Both the position numbers and the translations under genes were made by a program. A DNA stretch of 64,000 nucleotides from Epiperipatus broadwayi (Eukaryota; Onychophora; Udeonychophora; Euonychophora; Peripatidae), in the NCBI GenBank assembly GCA_028023455.1, contig JAQFVV010012529.1, forward strand, positions 1,304,001 through 1,368,000, written 5' to 3'. This document shows, in pieces, positions 13,782 through 26,256 of this stretch (position 1 is the first letter of the stretch; every line of letters begins with the position of its first letter). Below the pieces are notes generated by a model. That model worked only from the letters and a program-made list of their open reading frames with translations, did not search any database and had not been told where the DNA came from.

Positions 13782-14149
13782 TATAAGTTTATTTTATTAT
13801 AGTATTTTAATATTATATGATTTTCTATTTTTTATTTATTATTACTATTTTAATATTAGGCAGTTTATTTGATTATTTAATTTTTAATTAGTATTTTAGT
13901 TATGCATAATTTTTTAGTTTGTATCTTGAGTTTTAATTTTATTATATTTGTTTTAGTAGGTAGTATTTCTTTTTGTGTTTTATTTGTTATAATGTTAGGA
14001 GTATTTTATGATTGTACTTTAAGATTATATTTTATGTGTCTATTTAGTATTATTATATTAGAATGTTATTTTAGTGTTATTATATGTGAATGCCTTTATA
14101 GTTCAGTATTGTTTTATTTTGTTTTTGTTTTATAATAAAAAAAGTTTAG
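13782..14149. other. Junction between the two Penelope-like copies
   Basis: T-rich sequence with a 77-codon hydrophobic open frame (13902-14135) dominated by Phe, Leu, Ile, Val, Cys and Ser codons. No homologue is apparent; the hydrophobicity follows from T-richness. It probably represents non-coding 3' and 5' sequence of the element. Confidence 0.35.
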
Positions 14150-16330
14150 TATGTGACACATATTTAATAATTTTTTCTTGGTAGAAATTGTAGATATAAA
14201 TAAATTAATTAATATGATTGATAGAATTGAATCTTTAAAGGTTCAAGTTAATTATCTTAAATGACGTAGGCTTTATATTGTTCTAACTTCATGTAATGTT
14301 AGATTAGATAAATTTATTTGTTTTTTTACATGTGTGTTTATTTTCAAGTTTAAGCATTTAATTTTAAATGAATTTATTCACCATGAAATGTTTGCTTTAT
14401 CTGATTTAATTTATAAATTTAAAGCATTTAGGAAAAGTTTAGATTTTAGAACTAATTATAATTATTTTTATATTAAATTCAATTTTAAAGTGGATTAAAT
14501 TGTATATTAATTTGTTTATATAATAATAAATATTTTGATAAATTTTATTGGTTTAAAGGTAAAGTTGATAATAGTAAAAAAAAAAAAAAAAATATGGATA
14601 ATTGTATTAAAAGATCTAATCCTACTTCTGTTTTAAGATTCAACTTGTTTGATTTTGTTTTAAATGATTATGATCCTAATATTTTAAGTAAAGGTTTCTC
14701 GTGTGTTTCTTTTTGTGGTAGGAATGTGGTAATTGATTTTGTTTCTGCAATCAAATGTTTTAAAAATATACCAGATCAAAATAAAGTAACTTTCTAAACA
14801 ATTTTGAATAGGCATACTTAGAGAGAAAGATATGTTTTTGTCCCAAATCAAATAGTTTTTCTTAAGAAAAGACTTAAAGTCAATGATGTTATCATATTAA
14901 AAGTGGACATTTTATATTGATAAATAATACTGACTTTATTTAAATGTAGTTTCTTTAGATTGTGATTTTAAATAGTTATCCTGGAAAGAAAAAAAATCTA
15001 AATTAATTGATATTATAAAAGTTATGGAAACTTTTTAAAAAATCGATTGAGCTACTTATTTTAAATTTTATCCTGATGATTATGTTGCTTTTAAGCTGTT
15101 TTTTAATCTTAGCTCCTATAAATATTTTCCTTTTAAGTCTGTTTTTGATTCTATGGGAAATATTGTAGCCAAAATTTCAAAATTTTTTGTTAAATTTTTA
15201 AAAAATTATATTAATTTTTGGCAATTATTTGTTTGTTCTTTTGAGGCTTTTAATAAAATTAATAGTTTTGCTTTAGATAAAAATTGATAGTTTAAAAAAT
15301 ATTGATATTTTTTTTTCTGTTCTGGAAAAATATAAAAAAAATTTTTGCTAATAGGATTGGTGTTATTCATGATTTGTTTTTATTACTAGCAGATTCAATG
15401 TGTTTTAAGTGTATTAATGTATTTTATAAAATTGGAGAAGAATGGATAATTGATTATGTTGTTTCTTCTTCAATGTGTTTTGTTTATATAATTTTTTTAG
15501 AGAATAGTATTATTAATCATTTTTATGGTTCTTTGAAATTATTATATAAATTGATGATTGTTTGTTTGTTATTGATAATGATAAATTGGAGGATTTTTTT
15601 AATAGATTGAATGATTTTGATTCTAAAGCTAAATTTACTATAGAAGGGGATACTTTTTATTTTGTTAAGTTAAAATTTTTGAGATCTGAATATCGATAAA
15701 ATTAATAATACTTTATCTTGTAATTATTTTATTAAACAAAAAATAAGAAATACGATATGGCCTGTAAGTTATCAACCTTTCAGTAGTAACAAAAAATTTT
15801 GTTACAGGAATAAAAGGCTTAGTAATTTTGAAAGTAATGCTTATTTTCAAAGAAGATAATTTGTTTTGAATTATATTGATTTAGATTATTATCATAATTT
15901 TTTCAAGAATATTATATTTAATAAAAGTATAAGTCTGATTTCAGAAGTTTTGAAATTAATGGGAAAAAAAAAGATTTTATTTTTTAAAAAGGCTTCAATT
16001 TGTAGATTAATAAATAAAATCGTTTATTAGGTGATATGAGTTGCTTGGAAGAAAGATCTTGATTTAAATTCATTATTTAATAATTCAACATTTTCTATTG
16101 ATAGTAAATGTATTCTTAGTATACAATAGTCAAATATTCTTAGTATAGCTTATAAAATTTTTTGCCGTTGTCATAAAATTTATTCAGATCAAAGTAAATT
16201 TGATCTTAATAAAAGAGTTAAAGTTTGTAAAAGTAGAATTAAAAATAGGTATTGGAATATAGTTTTGTATATTCACAAACTTGTTATAGGTTATAATATA
16301 TTATTTGACAAATTAAATTTAAAAAACTTT
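14150..16330 (+). pseudogene. Penelope-like element, downstream longer copy
   Basis: Decayed open frames in element order: an N-terminal region (14200-14460, 14594-14797 with NILSKGFSC), RT fingers/palm (about 15100-15250), the segment ending in the YVDD region (15302-15610), the linker with YRNKRLSNFESNAYFQ, and a C-terminal GIY-YIG-type nuclease domain at about 16140-16300 with YKIFCRC followed by HKIYSDQSK and an HK/IK-rich helix. In this copy the codon for Tyr of YVDD reads TAA, so the RT is dead; several other stops and frameshifts are present. Similarity with copy 1 runs from the pre-YVDD region to the nuclease domain. The copy stops about 20 bp before the splice acceptor of the acyl-CoA ligase exon. 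RT plus GIY-YIG nuclease is diagnostic of the Penelope-like class (family knowledge). Confidence 0.75.
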
Positions 16331-16350
16331 CATTCTATTATCTTTTATAG

Positions 16351-16558
16351 GTAGATGGTGTTACAGGTAAAACATATACTTATAGACAACTTCGGAGTCT
16401 AATTAAAAGGGTTGGAAGTGCATTAGCAAAGCAGGGCTTCAAAAAAGGAGATGTACTGGCAATCTACAGTCCAAATTGTCCAGAATATGCTATTGCTCTT
16501 ATGAGTGCAATAGCAGTAGGAGGCATTGTAACAACAGTAAATCCTATGTATAATATAG
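16351..16558 (+). CDS. Internal exon of an acyl-CoA ligase (4CL-like, ANL superfamily)
   Basis: A 208-bp exon bounded by a pyrimidine-rich acceptor ending TTTTATAG and a donor GTAAGC. It encodes 69 residues starting VDGVTGKTYTYRQLRSL and continuing through KKGDVLAIYSPNCPEYAIAL to TTVNPMYNI, ending with one base of a split codon (phase 0 to phase 1). These blocks match the N-terminal adenylation domain of 4-coumarate-CoA ligase/luciferase-like enzymes, which activate carboxylic acids with ATP and load them onto CoA. The catalytic P-loop (SSGTTGLPKG type) and later motifs belong to downstream exons not found here. Codon use is clearly less A/T-skewed than the surrounding DNA and there are no stops, as expected of a functional exon. 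Subcellular site and substrate cannot be told; peroxisomal long-chain or luciferase-like members are possible. A single-exon pseudogene fragment is unlikely given the intact splice sites. Confidence 0.88.
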
Positions 16559-17309
16559 GTAAGCATTTTATTTATTTTATTCTTTAAGCAATATTGTAAT
16601 GAATTAGGTTTTGGATGAGATATCATTTATAATTCAATAAAAAATGGTCTTTATCCTTGATCATCAGCTATATATCATGCTGAAAGCACTAAAAGATATA
16701 TATCTGGGCATTCAGCCCATAAATCCAACAACATAAAAAGACTGTTAGTTATGTTAGCATATCTCAACATTGGTCACATTGATGTTGATACTAAGTGAAA
16801 TAACTAGTCACAATGTTAATCTAAATTTGTAATCAAATAAATAATCATGTTATTTATTAGAGCAAACTAATTTTATAAGTCCGCTAGTACTAATGATAAT
16901 AAAAGTGGAACCATTGGAAAAAGTATTCACTTGGATGACTAATCATGAAGATATAATGAATGTTCCTGCACAATCCAATCATATAAATTCTCATTAAATG
17001 GGTTTAAAAATTCTCACACTTAATTATGAACTTACATTTCTCTCTTTAATAAGCAAAATTAAATATATATTGTCACAAAGAAATACATAAATAATGATTA
17101 TCCCAAATCTTCTTCTAGTTAATCTATTCTTGATTCATTCAATGAATAAGCAATATAGTTAAAGATCATGGATGAAATATAATTTGGATGTAAAACTAAG
17201 CATTATTTTGATATTTGAATCATGAGAACTCAGAAAATACTCTTTATGTTACAAGCACACATTAAAATGAGACCAGACTCAAATATCTTTTCAAATACAA
17301 ATTGTTCAA
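16559..17309. other. Intron downstream of the ligase exon
   Basis: Starts with the GTAAGC donor. The expected next exon of the ligase was not found here; the sequence is AT-rich and featureless. Confidence 0.5.
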
Positions 17310-17399
17310 GAAAAGGTTGTCATCTGATCCTTCGTGTCAGCCGCCAGAGATGCGATTTCTAGCTGAAAAACACATTAATATATAGTTCCCGGGATAGCG

Positions 17400-18760
17400 A
17401 TTCTCTATTAATATTGACTTTTTTTTTGGTTTGTTTACAAAGTTTACTTTTTTTCGTTTCTGAATTATTTTTCCCAAATAATATTTTTGACGATGGGATA
17501 ATAATAGTTTGTTTTTTTTTTACCAAAGGGTCTTTTTTGGTGTGTGTTCAAATAGTAATTTGTGTTTTTTTTTTTAAAAAAAATAATATTACTGTTTTTG
17601 TAAAATTGGATTGACAAAATTCAAGAGGGAACGGGGTTTTATGATGGATCTTTAGATAATAATTTACGTTACTTTGATAGGTTTACATTTGATTGCCGAA
17701 AAAATTATTGGGAGAAGTGTTGTTTTTTTTTTTTTTCGCGCACGTGTGTTTATGTTTAAATAAAATTTAAAACCTTTACTTTTATCGGTTTACATTTGAT
17801 GGACGACCGATTGGACTTCCTTTCATTTATAAATTATGGTTTTGGTTCTACAAATAAATATTTTTTGACAATGGGACGATAATAGTTGTTGTTTGTTTAC
17901 TTTTTATTGACAAGAGCGGGTGTTTTTTTGGTGAAGATTCAAATAGTAATTTGGGTTACGTTTAAATAATAAGTTGCGGTCTTACTTTGATTGGTTTACA
18001 TTTGATTCCCGACACTGGGAAGGGTGTTTTTTTGTGCGTACAATTGTAGACAACAATTATTGGGAGAAGGGGTGTAACCGTTTAAAGAATAGTAGTTTAC
18101 GTTACTTTTAGTAGTGGTGTACATTTGATTGCTGACAATAATTAGTGAGAGGGGTGGGTGTTTTTTGGTGATTGGCGACAACAACTATTGGGAGAAAGAG
18201 TTTTGCATTTTTTTTTTGTTCGTGTGTATGTTTAAATCAAAATTTAAGTTACTTTTATCGGTTACCATTTGATTGAAAACCGATTTGACTTTCTTTTTTT
18301 TTTTTTTTTCGTTTATAAATTATTTGGGTTTTCCCAAATAATATTCGATTTGACAATGGGACAATAATAGTCTAGGTTTCTTTCATTTTGATTGACAAGA
18401 GCGAGTCTTTTTCGGTGTACGTTTGAATAGTAATTTGGGTTATGTTTAACTAATAATTTACTGTCTTACTTCGATTGGTTTACATTTGATTGGTCAGGAC
18501 AATTAGTGGGAGAGTTTTTTTGTTTTTTTCTATACGATTAAAGAATAATTGACATTCCTTTTATTTGATCGTTTGATTGCCGACGATAACAATTATTGGG
18601 AGAAGAGGGGTTTTTGGGGTTACGTTTAAATAAAAATTTTAGTTACTTCTTTTATTTTACATTTGATTGCCGACGCCAACAATTATCGGGAGAAGAAGGG
18701 ATGTACGTTTAAATAAAAATTGAAGTTACTTCTTTTATTTTTGACATTTGACGAAGGTCA
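17400..18760. repeat. Degenerate tandem repeats inside the 17.3-kb element
   Basis: The motif ACATTTGATTGC with CCGAC and ATTATTGGGAGAAG recurs at about 17683, 17790, 17996, 18121, 18263, 18480, 18567, 18660 and 18745, separated by T-rich blocks that themselves recur (CCCAAATAATATT followed by GACAATGGGA at about 17473, 17866 and 18333). The larger repeat period is roughly 450 bp, with smaller sub-units deleted or gained between copies. Confidence 0.65.
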
Positions 18761-19316
18761 TTTAGAATCCCTCAAACAAGCTTGCCTTTACGAAGTGAAC
18801 CTTTCCGTCGGCAGATGTTTTCGGACCTCAAATCTGCATATATTTGCCGCACAATCCAATCTTTTCTTTCAGCAGCAGGATGTTTTTTTCTGCTGTAGAA
18901 ATATTCCAGCGCTGGCCCATGTCTGGCAATTCCCATCTTTTCAAGTTTTCTGTTGTGGGAATTAGCCGTACTTTTTGTCTCGGAAAATTTCTCGCTAAAA
19001 CGTGACTCAAAGCGTGATTTTTAAATTTTTACGCTATTCCACCCTAATCGAAAATTTAGGAGGAATACAAATTTATGAGGAACAATCACGATACTGTTAA
19101 AATTGATAAAATGTAACAGTACATCGATTGGTCTTAAAAAAAACAAGGCACCGATGAAAATTTAAATAATTTTGACACGATCAAAATAAACAACCTGGTA
19201 CGATATTGTTACATCAAATACATAACGCAGCGTTACGATATAGTGCGTGACACAATCAACTACGGCATTTTCCTCTGCTTTTAGCATCGGAAAAAGCTAC
19301 ACCGTTAGCCGCTAAG

Positions 19317-19450
19317 CCGAGTTAACACTCTTTCTAGATTTTATCGTAGAAAGGAGACTTTACTTCCGAGTTAATACTCTACCTTTTAGCGTAGAAAGTA
19401 GACTTAACTCCGAGTTAACAATCTTTCTAGGATTTCTTTTAGAAAGAATG
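19317..19450. repeat. Three short tandem units near the right end of the 17.3-kb element
   Basis: Three imperfect units of about 45-50 bp each begin GAGTTAA and carry CTTTCTA or related bases followed by a complementary TAGAAAG, so each can form its own small hairpin. Confidence 0.6.
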
Positions 19451-19553
19451 CTTAAAGGCTTGGGTGCGGCCGCGGAAATGGCATATTTCTAGAAATTTAG
19501 CTAGAAATCGCGCCTCTGGCGGCTGACACGAACGATCAGATGACAACCGAAAA

Positions 19554-22500
19554 TAATAACATGGCAAATATCATATCTAATGCCAATAATAATAATAAAT
19601 CAGAAAAATTATTTTATTTCTTGCTGGGAACAAAATAAATAAAACATTTGCAGTTTGTTCACACATATGAGTAGTAGTTTAAGGAGATATTATTTTAATT
19701 AATATTGAAATCTCATATACACACACTTATACTTTAATATCTTTTTCTTGCTTATATAATTTTTCCCTATACATCTTATTATTTTTGTAATAATACACAT
19801 ATAATCTAACTGCAAATTAAATTACATAGTTATTTAATAAGAAAATAATATACAAGAAAATCAAATGTTCCTTAATATTGAAATGTAATGTTAGAATTTT
19901 TGGTATCATTGTTTAATCAGTCATTGTCTTCTTGCAAGAATTTTAATTCAGGCAATTGTCTTTCTAATATTTAATTATTAAGTTCAATTTTATACCTTTA
20001 TTTCTGTAATTAAGATCAAAATATTATTTGAGTAGTCACTCGAGAATCTTCTTTTTATCTACACTATTAGATTATTCCTAGCAAATTTTAATGTATTGCT
20101 TTTTTGATATATATCATTCCTTTTTTTTCTGCAGACTGGTTTTTTTTTAATAAGAAATACCAGAACATTTTTTCCTTTCTCAAATAATTCCAAAAATAAG
20201 TTAATTGGGTTTTGTGGCATTCTTTTCTTTTAAAGGGTTAAAATTCATGAATTAGTTATCATCATAAAATTTCAGTACTTTAATGCTATCCAAATAATTC
20301 TAATGAGAATTACCTAAATGCCCACATAATATACATCATATATTTTTAATCTTATGCTTATTTTTTTATTTCCATGTGAATAGTTTAATTTCTCCCTCTT
20401 TATTGTCTCTAATCTAATAAAATTACAGAAAAACAATTTACATGTTAGCATTGAAAAATATACATATGAATGCAACTAACACATTCTATATCATTTATTA
20501 TTCTATAGTTGTTAACCCTTTAACAAAATAACTTGATTTATTATGTCTGGAATCTTATATTGCAAATGGATTTAAATTTTACTTTTGTTTATCAAAAATG
20601 TTTTATGAAAATGTGTGTGTATGATGGAACATGTTATATATTCTCATTTATAACTTTTAATCATATCCTGTGATGATCTGTATTAAATACAATCTCACTA
20701 AATCACTGGATTCTAATTTTTTATATAAATAGGAAAAATTGATAATCTTTTATCAGTAATAATATTTTATTATAATTTAATATGCAAATAATTAACTATT
20801 ATGATTACAATGTGCTATTTATTAAACCTGCAATAATATTATCAATTATTAATCATCTAATTTATGAGCATTTTCTAATTTTTCATATTTGAATGAATAG
20901 TTCATCCCAAACAAAACATTTATTCCTAATTACCTAATCTCCAACTATTGCTATGCATAACTATTATCTCTTATATTTCTTCAAATATCATTTTGTATAT
21001 ATTATTTGACATAACTTAAAAATATTATTTCATATATATTATCAAAACCAATATTTACTCCCAAATTCTCATTAATTCAACATAATATCATATTATTTGA
21101 ATTATATAACTCAATAAACTTCTTTATTAAATATGGGTAAATGTCATAGGCTCCATATACAAGTAAATGTAATCATTGAATGCTTTAATCTCATTATTTC
21201 TCAGTATAGTCCCATTTTTGTTCCCCCTAAACATTGTCTCAAAATGAATATCCACTTGAACATGCATGTATAGATGTTTTATCTGCTTTCATATAATAAA
21301 AAAAAAGCAATCGTTTATAACATTAAATCCACCATTTATCATCTATTATAAATGCAAACAGATTAGCTTGCTTATTTTATCTCAAATAACACTTACTTAA
21401 ATTTCACAATAAAATTAAAAAAAAAAAAACTTTCATCTTTACATTTATGTTCTGCAAAAGATTTACATACTTACATATATTTACTTGAATATCTTGTATA
21501 ACCTTCAAATTTGTACTATAATTTTCTATGCCTCCAATCATTATTGTATAAATTTCTTGCCATTGAATATTAATGCATTTTAATTTACAATATAACTGAT
21601 ATTCATATATATATATTCTCTTTTTATACACTAAAACTGGACAGTCATTCAAGTCAATTTAAAAACATCTTTTAATTAATCTGTACAAGTAATCTATAAA
21701 AAAAAATTCTTGCTTTTCTTTTAAATTAATCTTACTTGACCATTCTTTATTTATTTTTCCTTTTCTTTGAAATCTACTTAAACAAAACATTTTAATAGAA
21801 ATATAAAATTATTATATACTTAAAATACATTTACATTCCCATAAATATAAAATAATACTTATAAAATATAGTTTTAATAAAGAAAAATGTTTTAGCTCTT
21901 AGTTTTTTGAGAGCACTTATATAATCTAATTCACACTGAAGAAGTTTTTAATAGAGTTATAACATGAAATATAAATACCTTACATACTTTTTGGGCCCTT
22001 ATATGTAGAAGTAGTCAATTTGCTAGCAATTTTTAGGTAATTTTTTTTTTTTAATAATAGCCAAGCTTTATAATGTCTTATAAAATGAGAATCATTTCCT
22101 GTCCCATCTTATATTACTTATAACTTTTTATTATGATAATAATAAAATCTTTTAGGTTAGATAAGTCTCTTAAATAGAATTCATATTTATTGTCTATTTG
22201 TTAGAAATTTAACTTTGCTATTCTACATTGTATTGATTACTGGTATTTAGAATGTAATTAATAGCACTCCTCAGGAATTTTGGTGAAATCAAAACTTATT
22301 TCCATTCTTTCATGTTTAATAGACTAACTGCTACTGTAGGATTTTATATTCATCATTTGAAACAACTAAAAAAAAAATTCTTGTATACTTTTCTTAAGAT
22401 CACAAAGAGCACAGTTCTCACTTCCCTTCCAAACCGATTTTCTTTTGATTAATTAATTCCTTTTATATTTTTTGGTCTTATATTCTCATTTTTACCAAAT

Positions 22501-25205
22501 ATAAAAACATTTCTCAGAATTCTTTTATCTCTTAGAATATCTTGTATTTTATTTAATTAATTTTTAAAACTAGAATTAAGCAAAAATTCTTTTTTTATTT
22601 AATCCCAATTTCCTGCATGCTTACAAAATAGATTAATCTTTAATTAAAAACATTTTTTTTTCAATTCTCAAAATAATTTATCTAATCTATAAATAATTTA
22701 CTTTTACCTTTTTTTTTTTTAATTATTGAAATATTAAAAATGAATGATTTTTTAAAACAAATGTTTCTGTACAAAATATCTTTCATACACATGCACATGC
22801 ATGTATACACACATAAATAATATTTTACATCTATTTTCTTAATGTTTTAAGTTCTAAATTACAAGACAATTCATATATACTTTGACTATAATTTGACAAA
22901 ATTGCTATAACCTATATAAGTTCTAAGGTTCATTTCTTCATCCCCCCCCCCCCCGGTAATTTTTTTTTTTTCACTTCTGAACCTTATTTTACGTAGTTCA
23001 GCATACATACCACTAGATTTATGAAATAAAGTGATAATCTTTCTAACAAGAGGAAGAAAATTATATAATTTTTTTTTAAAGAATTGTTTAAAACAATATA
23101 ATCTAAAGAATGGTGAGTTTCCAATATTTTTTCACTCATTATAAAAAATGTCAGCTTGATAATAATTTTTAACATATGCATTATTACTATAGTATATTGC
23201 AATATTAAGTAAGTTAGGAGTAGTTTATATTCTGTATATCACATAACTTTTATGTAAACACTTATGCTATATTCTATTGGTTCTTAGCCAATATTTTGCA
23301 TACCTATTATAATTTGTTCAAAAAATTTATGGAAATGGCATATTAGCCAGGAAATTACACTTGTTTAAACTTTAGCATAAAATAGTAAGTGCACAATTTA
23401 CAAAGCAGATAAGTTGAATGAAATTACCTAATCAGGTGTTTCTGTTATAATCATTTATGGTATTTAGTTTGACAAAGTTCATTTTTGATATGGATTTGTT
23501 TTGTATATTGTGTATAAATATTAACACAGATGTCTTAAATATAAGATGAAATAATTATTACATCTAATTTTCAGTAAAAAATGTATTATTTTAACAATGG
23601 TTTTTTTACATCATAGTAGTCATCACTGTATAAATTTATTATTAAATCAAAAGATGATGCACAGTTTTGATTACAACAATTTGTGGGGAAAAAAAAGTGA
23701 CATTTACGATGTTTTATATGTGTAGAAAAAATATCCAATAATGTGCAATGGTTTCTGTTAATTTAAACATTTTTTTTATTATTTAGCATACAATCTTACC
23801 TCAAAAGCAAAAAGTTATTTCAAAAGTTTATTGGACATACAAGTTAAACAAATAAATTATTTTGAAATAACTATTAACATTTCTGATAAGGCACAATAAA
23901 CTAGCTGAATTAATTGCTGTAAAGCCAAGATCACGTTCTATACAGAGAACCTTATTTTACTAGTATGTTATGAAATAATAAAAAAATTATATTTGACTAT
24001 TAAGCAAAAACCAAAATTATAAAAATTCCTCATTTGGAGGACAATAAAAAATAGAATTTAAAATGTCAGATGATATTAAGAAAATAGTTACCAATAAATT
24101 TTTCAAATGATATTTTGCTTGATAAATTAATGAGTCCACTGAGATTAGAAATAAAGCCCATATACTAAAATTCATATAAGAATTTGTACAGTGTTCTTTC
24201 AATGATAGGCTCTATTAAAAGATTTATTACTCTTGCAAAGACAATAAACTCAAATATTATATCTACACACTGTTTTTTTTGTTTTGCACATATAATCTCT
24301 TTCAAAAACATTGTCAACAATATTAAAGCTTATATTAGATCAAGTTGCAAATATGATAAATTATGTCAAGACATTTAAAAACATGCCTTTAAAAAAAACT
24401 TTGTGCATATGTATAGAAATTCAATACAAATCTGTGCTTTTATTCACTGAAGCAAGATAGCTATTTAAGGATAAAAGAATGAATTATTGACCTTTTTTCA
24501 AAATGAAGGTGCAGGTGTTTGTATAAAATGTTTTTAAAATGTTAATTCATATGCTAAAATTGTATATTTATATAATATTTTCATTTACTTAAGTAATTTT
24601 AATGCAAGTATTCAGGAAAAGATATTTTAATGTCCATTGATAAATTGTTAGAATTTCAGAAAAAGTATCTCTTTGGAAGAATTGCATATCAAGAAAAAAT
24701 TGTAGTAGATATGTTTCTTTTATTTTAGTATTAAAATATTGGACTTATTTTGTTATAAGTTAACAATATTGGAAAAAAATGTCTGTCTCCAAAATGTATT
24801 TGGCACAGTCAATACAGTGAGTTGTGAATTTGTTGCAAGAAAATAGTAATTGATTAGTTTCCTTAAATATAGAAAATTATGACTAAATTCAAAATTTATG
24901 AAGCACATTTACTACATTCAAGTTGTGAATTTTCATTACTAGAATAATAATTGATTATTTTTTCATAATATCATACTCTAAGAATTAAATTCTTTAAAAT
25001 AACTTTTGAGAAATTTTGGATTTTTGTCTTATCTAAATACCCAGCTCTCTCCCCAAGGATTAAATAATAATAAAAACTGTGTAAGATCTTACTAATATAA
25101 ACAAAAAAAAATGATGATAACTATATCACATATTAGATTTGCAGAAATCTGAAAAACACACAAATTCAGGCTTCACATTAAAATTGATTTAAAGTTCATT
25201 TTTAT
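19554..25205. other. Long AT-rich non-coding stretch
   Basis: No gene or transposon recognised over 5.6 kb. Short open frames have AT-driven composition. A 13-bp C run lies at 22942-22954. This could be intron of the ligase gene or intergenic DNA. Confidence 0.45.
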
Positions 25206-26240
25206 AAAAGAGTTAAGTAATAAACTAAAGATTAGTCTTTCAAGCTAACGTACATGTGCTTTTTACAAATGTTAATAATAATAAATGAATATTTTCATTT
25301 CCAACACAAAATAAAGTCTTTGCGAACGAATAAATGAATCCACTTATTCATTCAACCCAAATGCTTATATATGGGCAAATCTTAAGTACTGGATATGAAA
25401 GCGTGAGGATAAATCAATCACTTTAAATTACTGTTTACTATGTCTGAATGAATGACGTCAACGAAATTATCTAGAATTTACGAAACATCACTCTTAAATG
25501 AAAGTAAACATATGTAAATGAGGCATTTATTTATATAGCGCTATGTTTATAAATTGTAATAAACTAAAGATTAGCCTTTCAAGCTAACATACATGTGCTT
25601 TTTACAAATGTTAATAATAATAAATGAATACTTTCATTTCCATCACAAGATAAAGTCTTTGTGAATGAATAAATGAATCCACTTATTCATTCAACCCAAA
25701 TGCTTATATATGGGCAAATCTTACGTACTGGATATGAAAGTGTGAGGATAAATCAATCACTTTAAATTACTGTTTACTATGTCTGAATGAATGACGTCAA
25801 CGAAATTATCTAGAATTTACGAAACGTCACTCTTAGTTTATTACAATTTATAAACATAGCGCTATATAAATAAATGCCTCATTTACATATGTTTAGTTTC
25901 ATTTAAGAGTGACATTTCATAAATTCTAGATAATTTCGTTGACGTCATTCATTCAGTCATAGTAAGCAGTAATTTAAAGTGATTGATTTATCCTCATGCT
26001 TTCATATCCAGTATTTAAGATTTGCCCATATATAAGCATTTGGGTTGAATGAATAAGTGGATTCATTTATTCGTTCGCAAAGATTTTATCTTGTGTTGGA
26101 AATGAAAGTATTCATTTATTATTATTAACATTCATAAAAAGCGCATTTACGTTAGCTTGAAAGACTAATCTTTAGTTTATTACAATTTATAAACATAGCG
26201 CTATATAAATAAATGCCTCATTTACAAAAGAGTTAAGTAA
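25206..26240. repeat. Composite tandem/inverted element 1 with 15-bp direct-repeat flanks
   Basis: A 1005-bp insert (25221-26225) is flanked by perfect 15-bp copies of AAAAGAGTTAAGTAA (25206-25220 and 26226-26240). Inside are four units: a complete forward unit of 339 bp (25221-25559), a truncated forward unit (25560 to about 25834), a complete inverted unit (about 25835-26173) and a short inverted piece (26174-26225). Units share TAAACTAAAGATTAG, the palindrome TGACGTCA and ATAGCGCTATATAAATAAATG. The element ends are not inverted copies of each other, which argues against a simple cut-and-paste MITE. No ORF is carried. Confidence 0.8.
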
Positions 26241-26256
26241 GTAAATAACTCAGATT

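Larger units (their letters stand above)
17315..19548. mobile_element. 2.2-kb element with 51-bp terminal inverted repeats and internal tandem repeats
   Basis: The left end GGTTGTCATCTGATC continues through GTGTCAGCCGCCAGAG and GCGATTTCTAGCT; the reverse complement of the right end (19498-19548) matches it at 48 of 51 positions. The 5-bp sequence GAAAA flanks both sides (17310-17314 and 19549-19553), a possible target duplication although A-rich. The interior has no transposase. Its first two thirds are T/G-rich tandem repeats and its last third is more complex, with shorter tandem repeats. The superfamily is not clear: neither ends nor duplication length match a class I can name with confidence. 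A diverged relative lies at 37965-38776. Confidence 0.75.

Noticed and set aside
13902-14135. 77-codon membrane-like protein
   Set aside because: Hydrophobicity follows from T-rich codons; it lies between two copies of a dead retroelement and shows no conserved motif.
18720-18965. 81-codon protein inside the 17.3-kb element
   Set aside because: Repeat-derived start, no motif, and an overlapping open frame of similar length on the other strand.
25440-25560. Hammerhead ribozyme in composite element 1 (CTGAATGA ... ACGAAAC)
   Set aside because: The CTGANGA block has an extra base and the sequence before GAAAC does not form a proper stem II. No exact core was found in the units of composites 1, 2 or 3.
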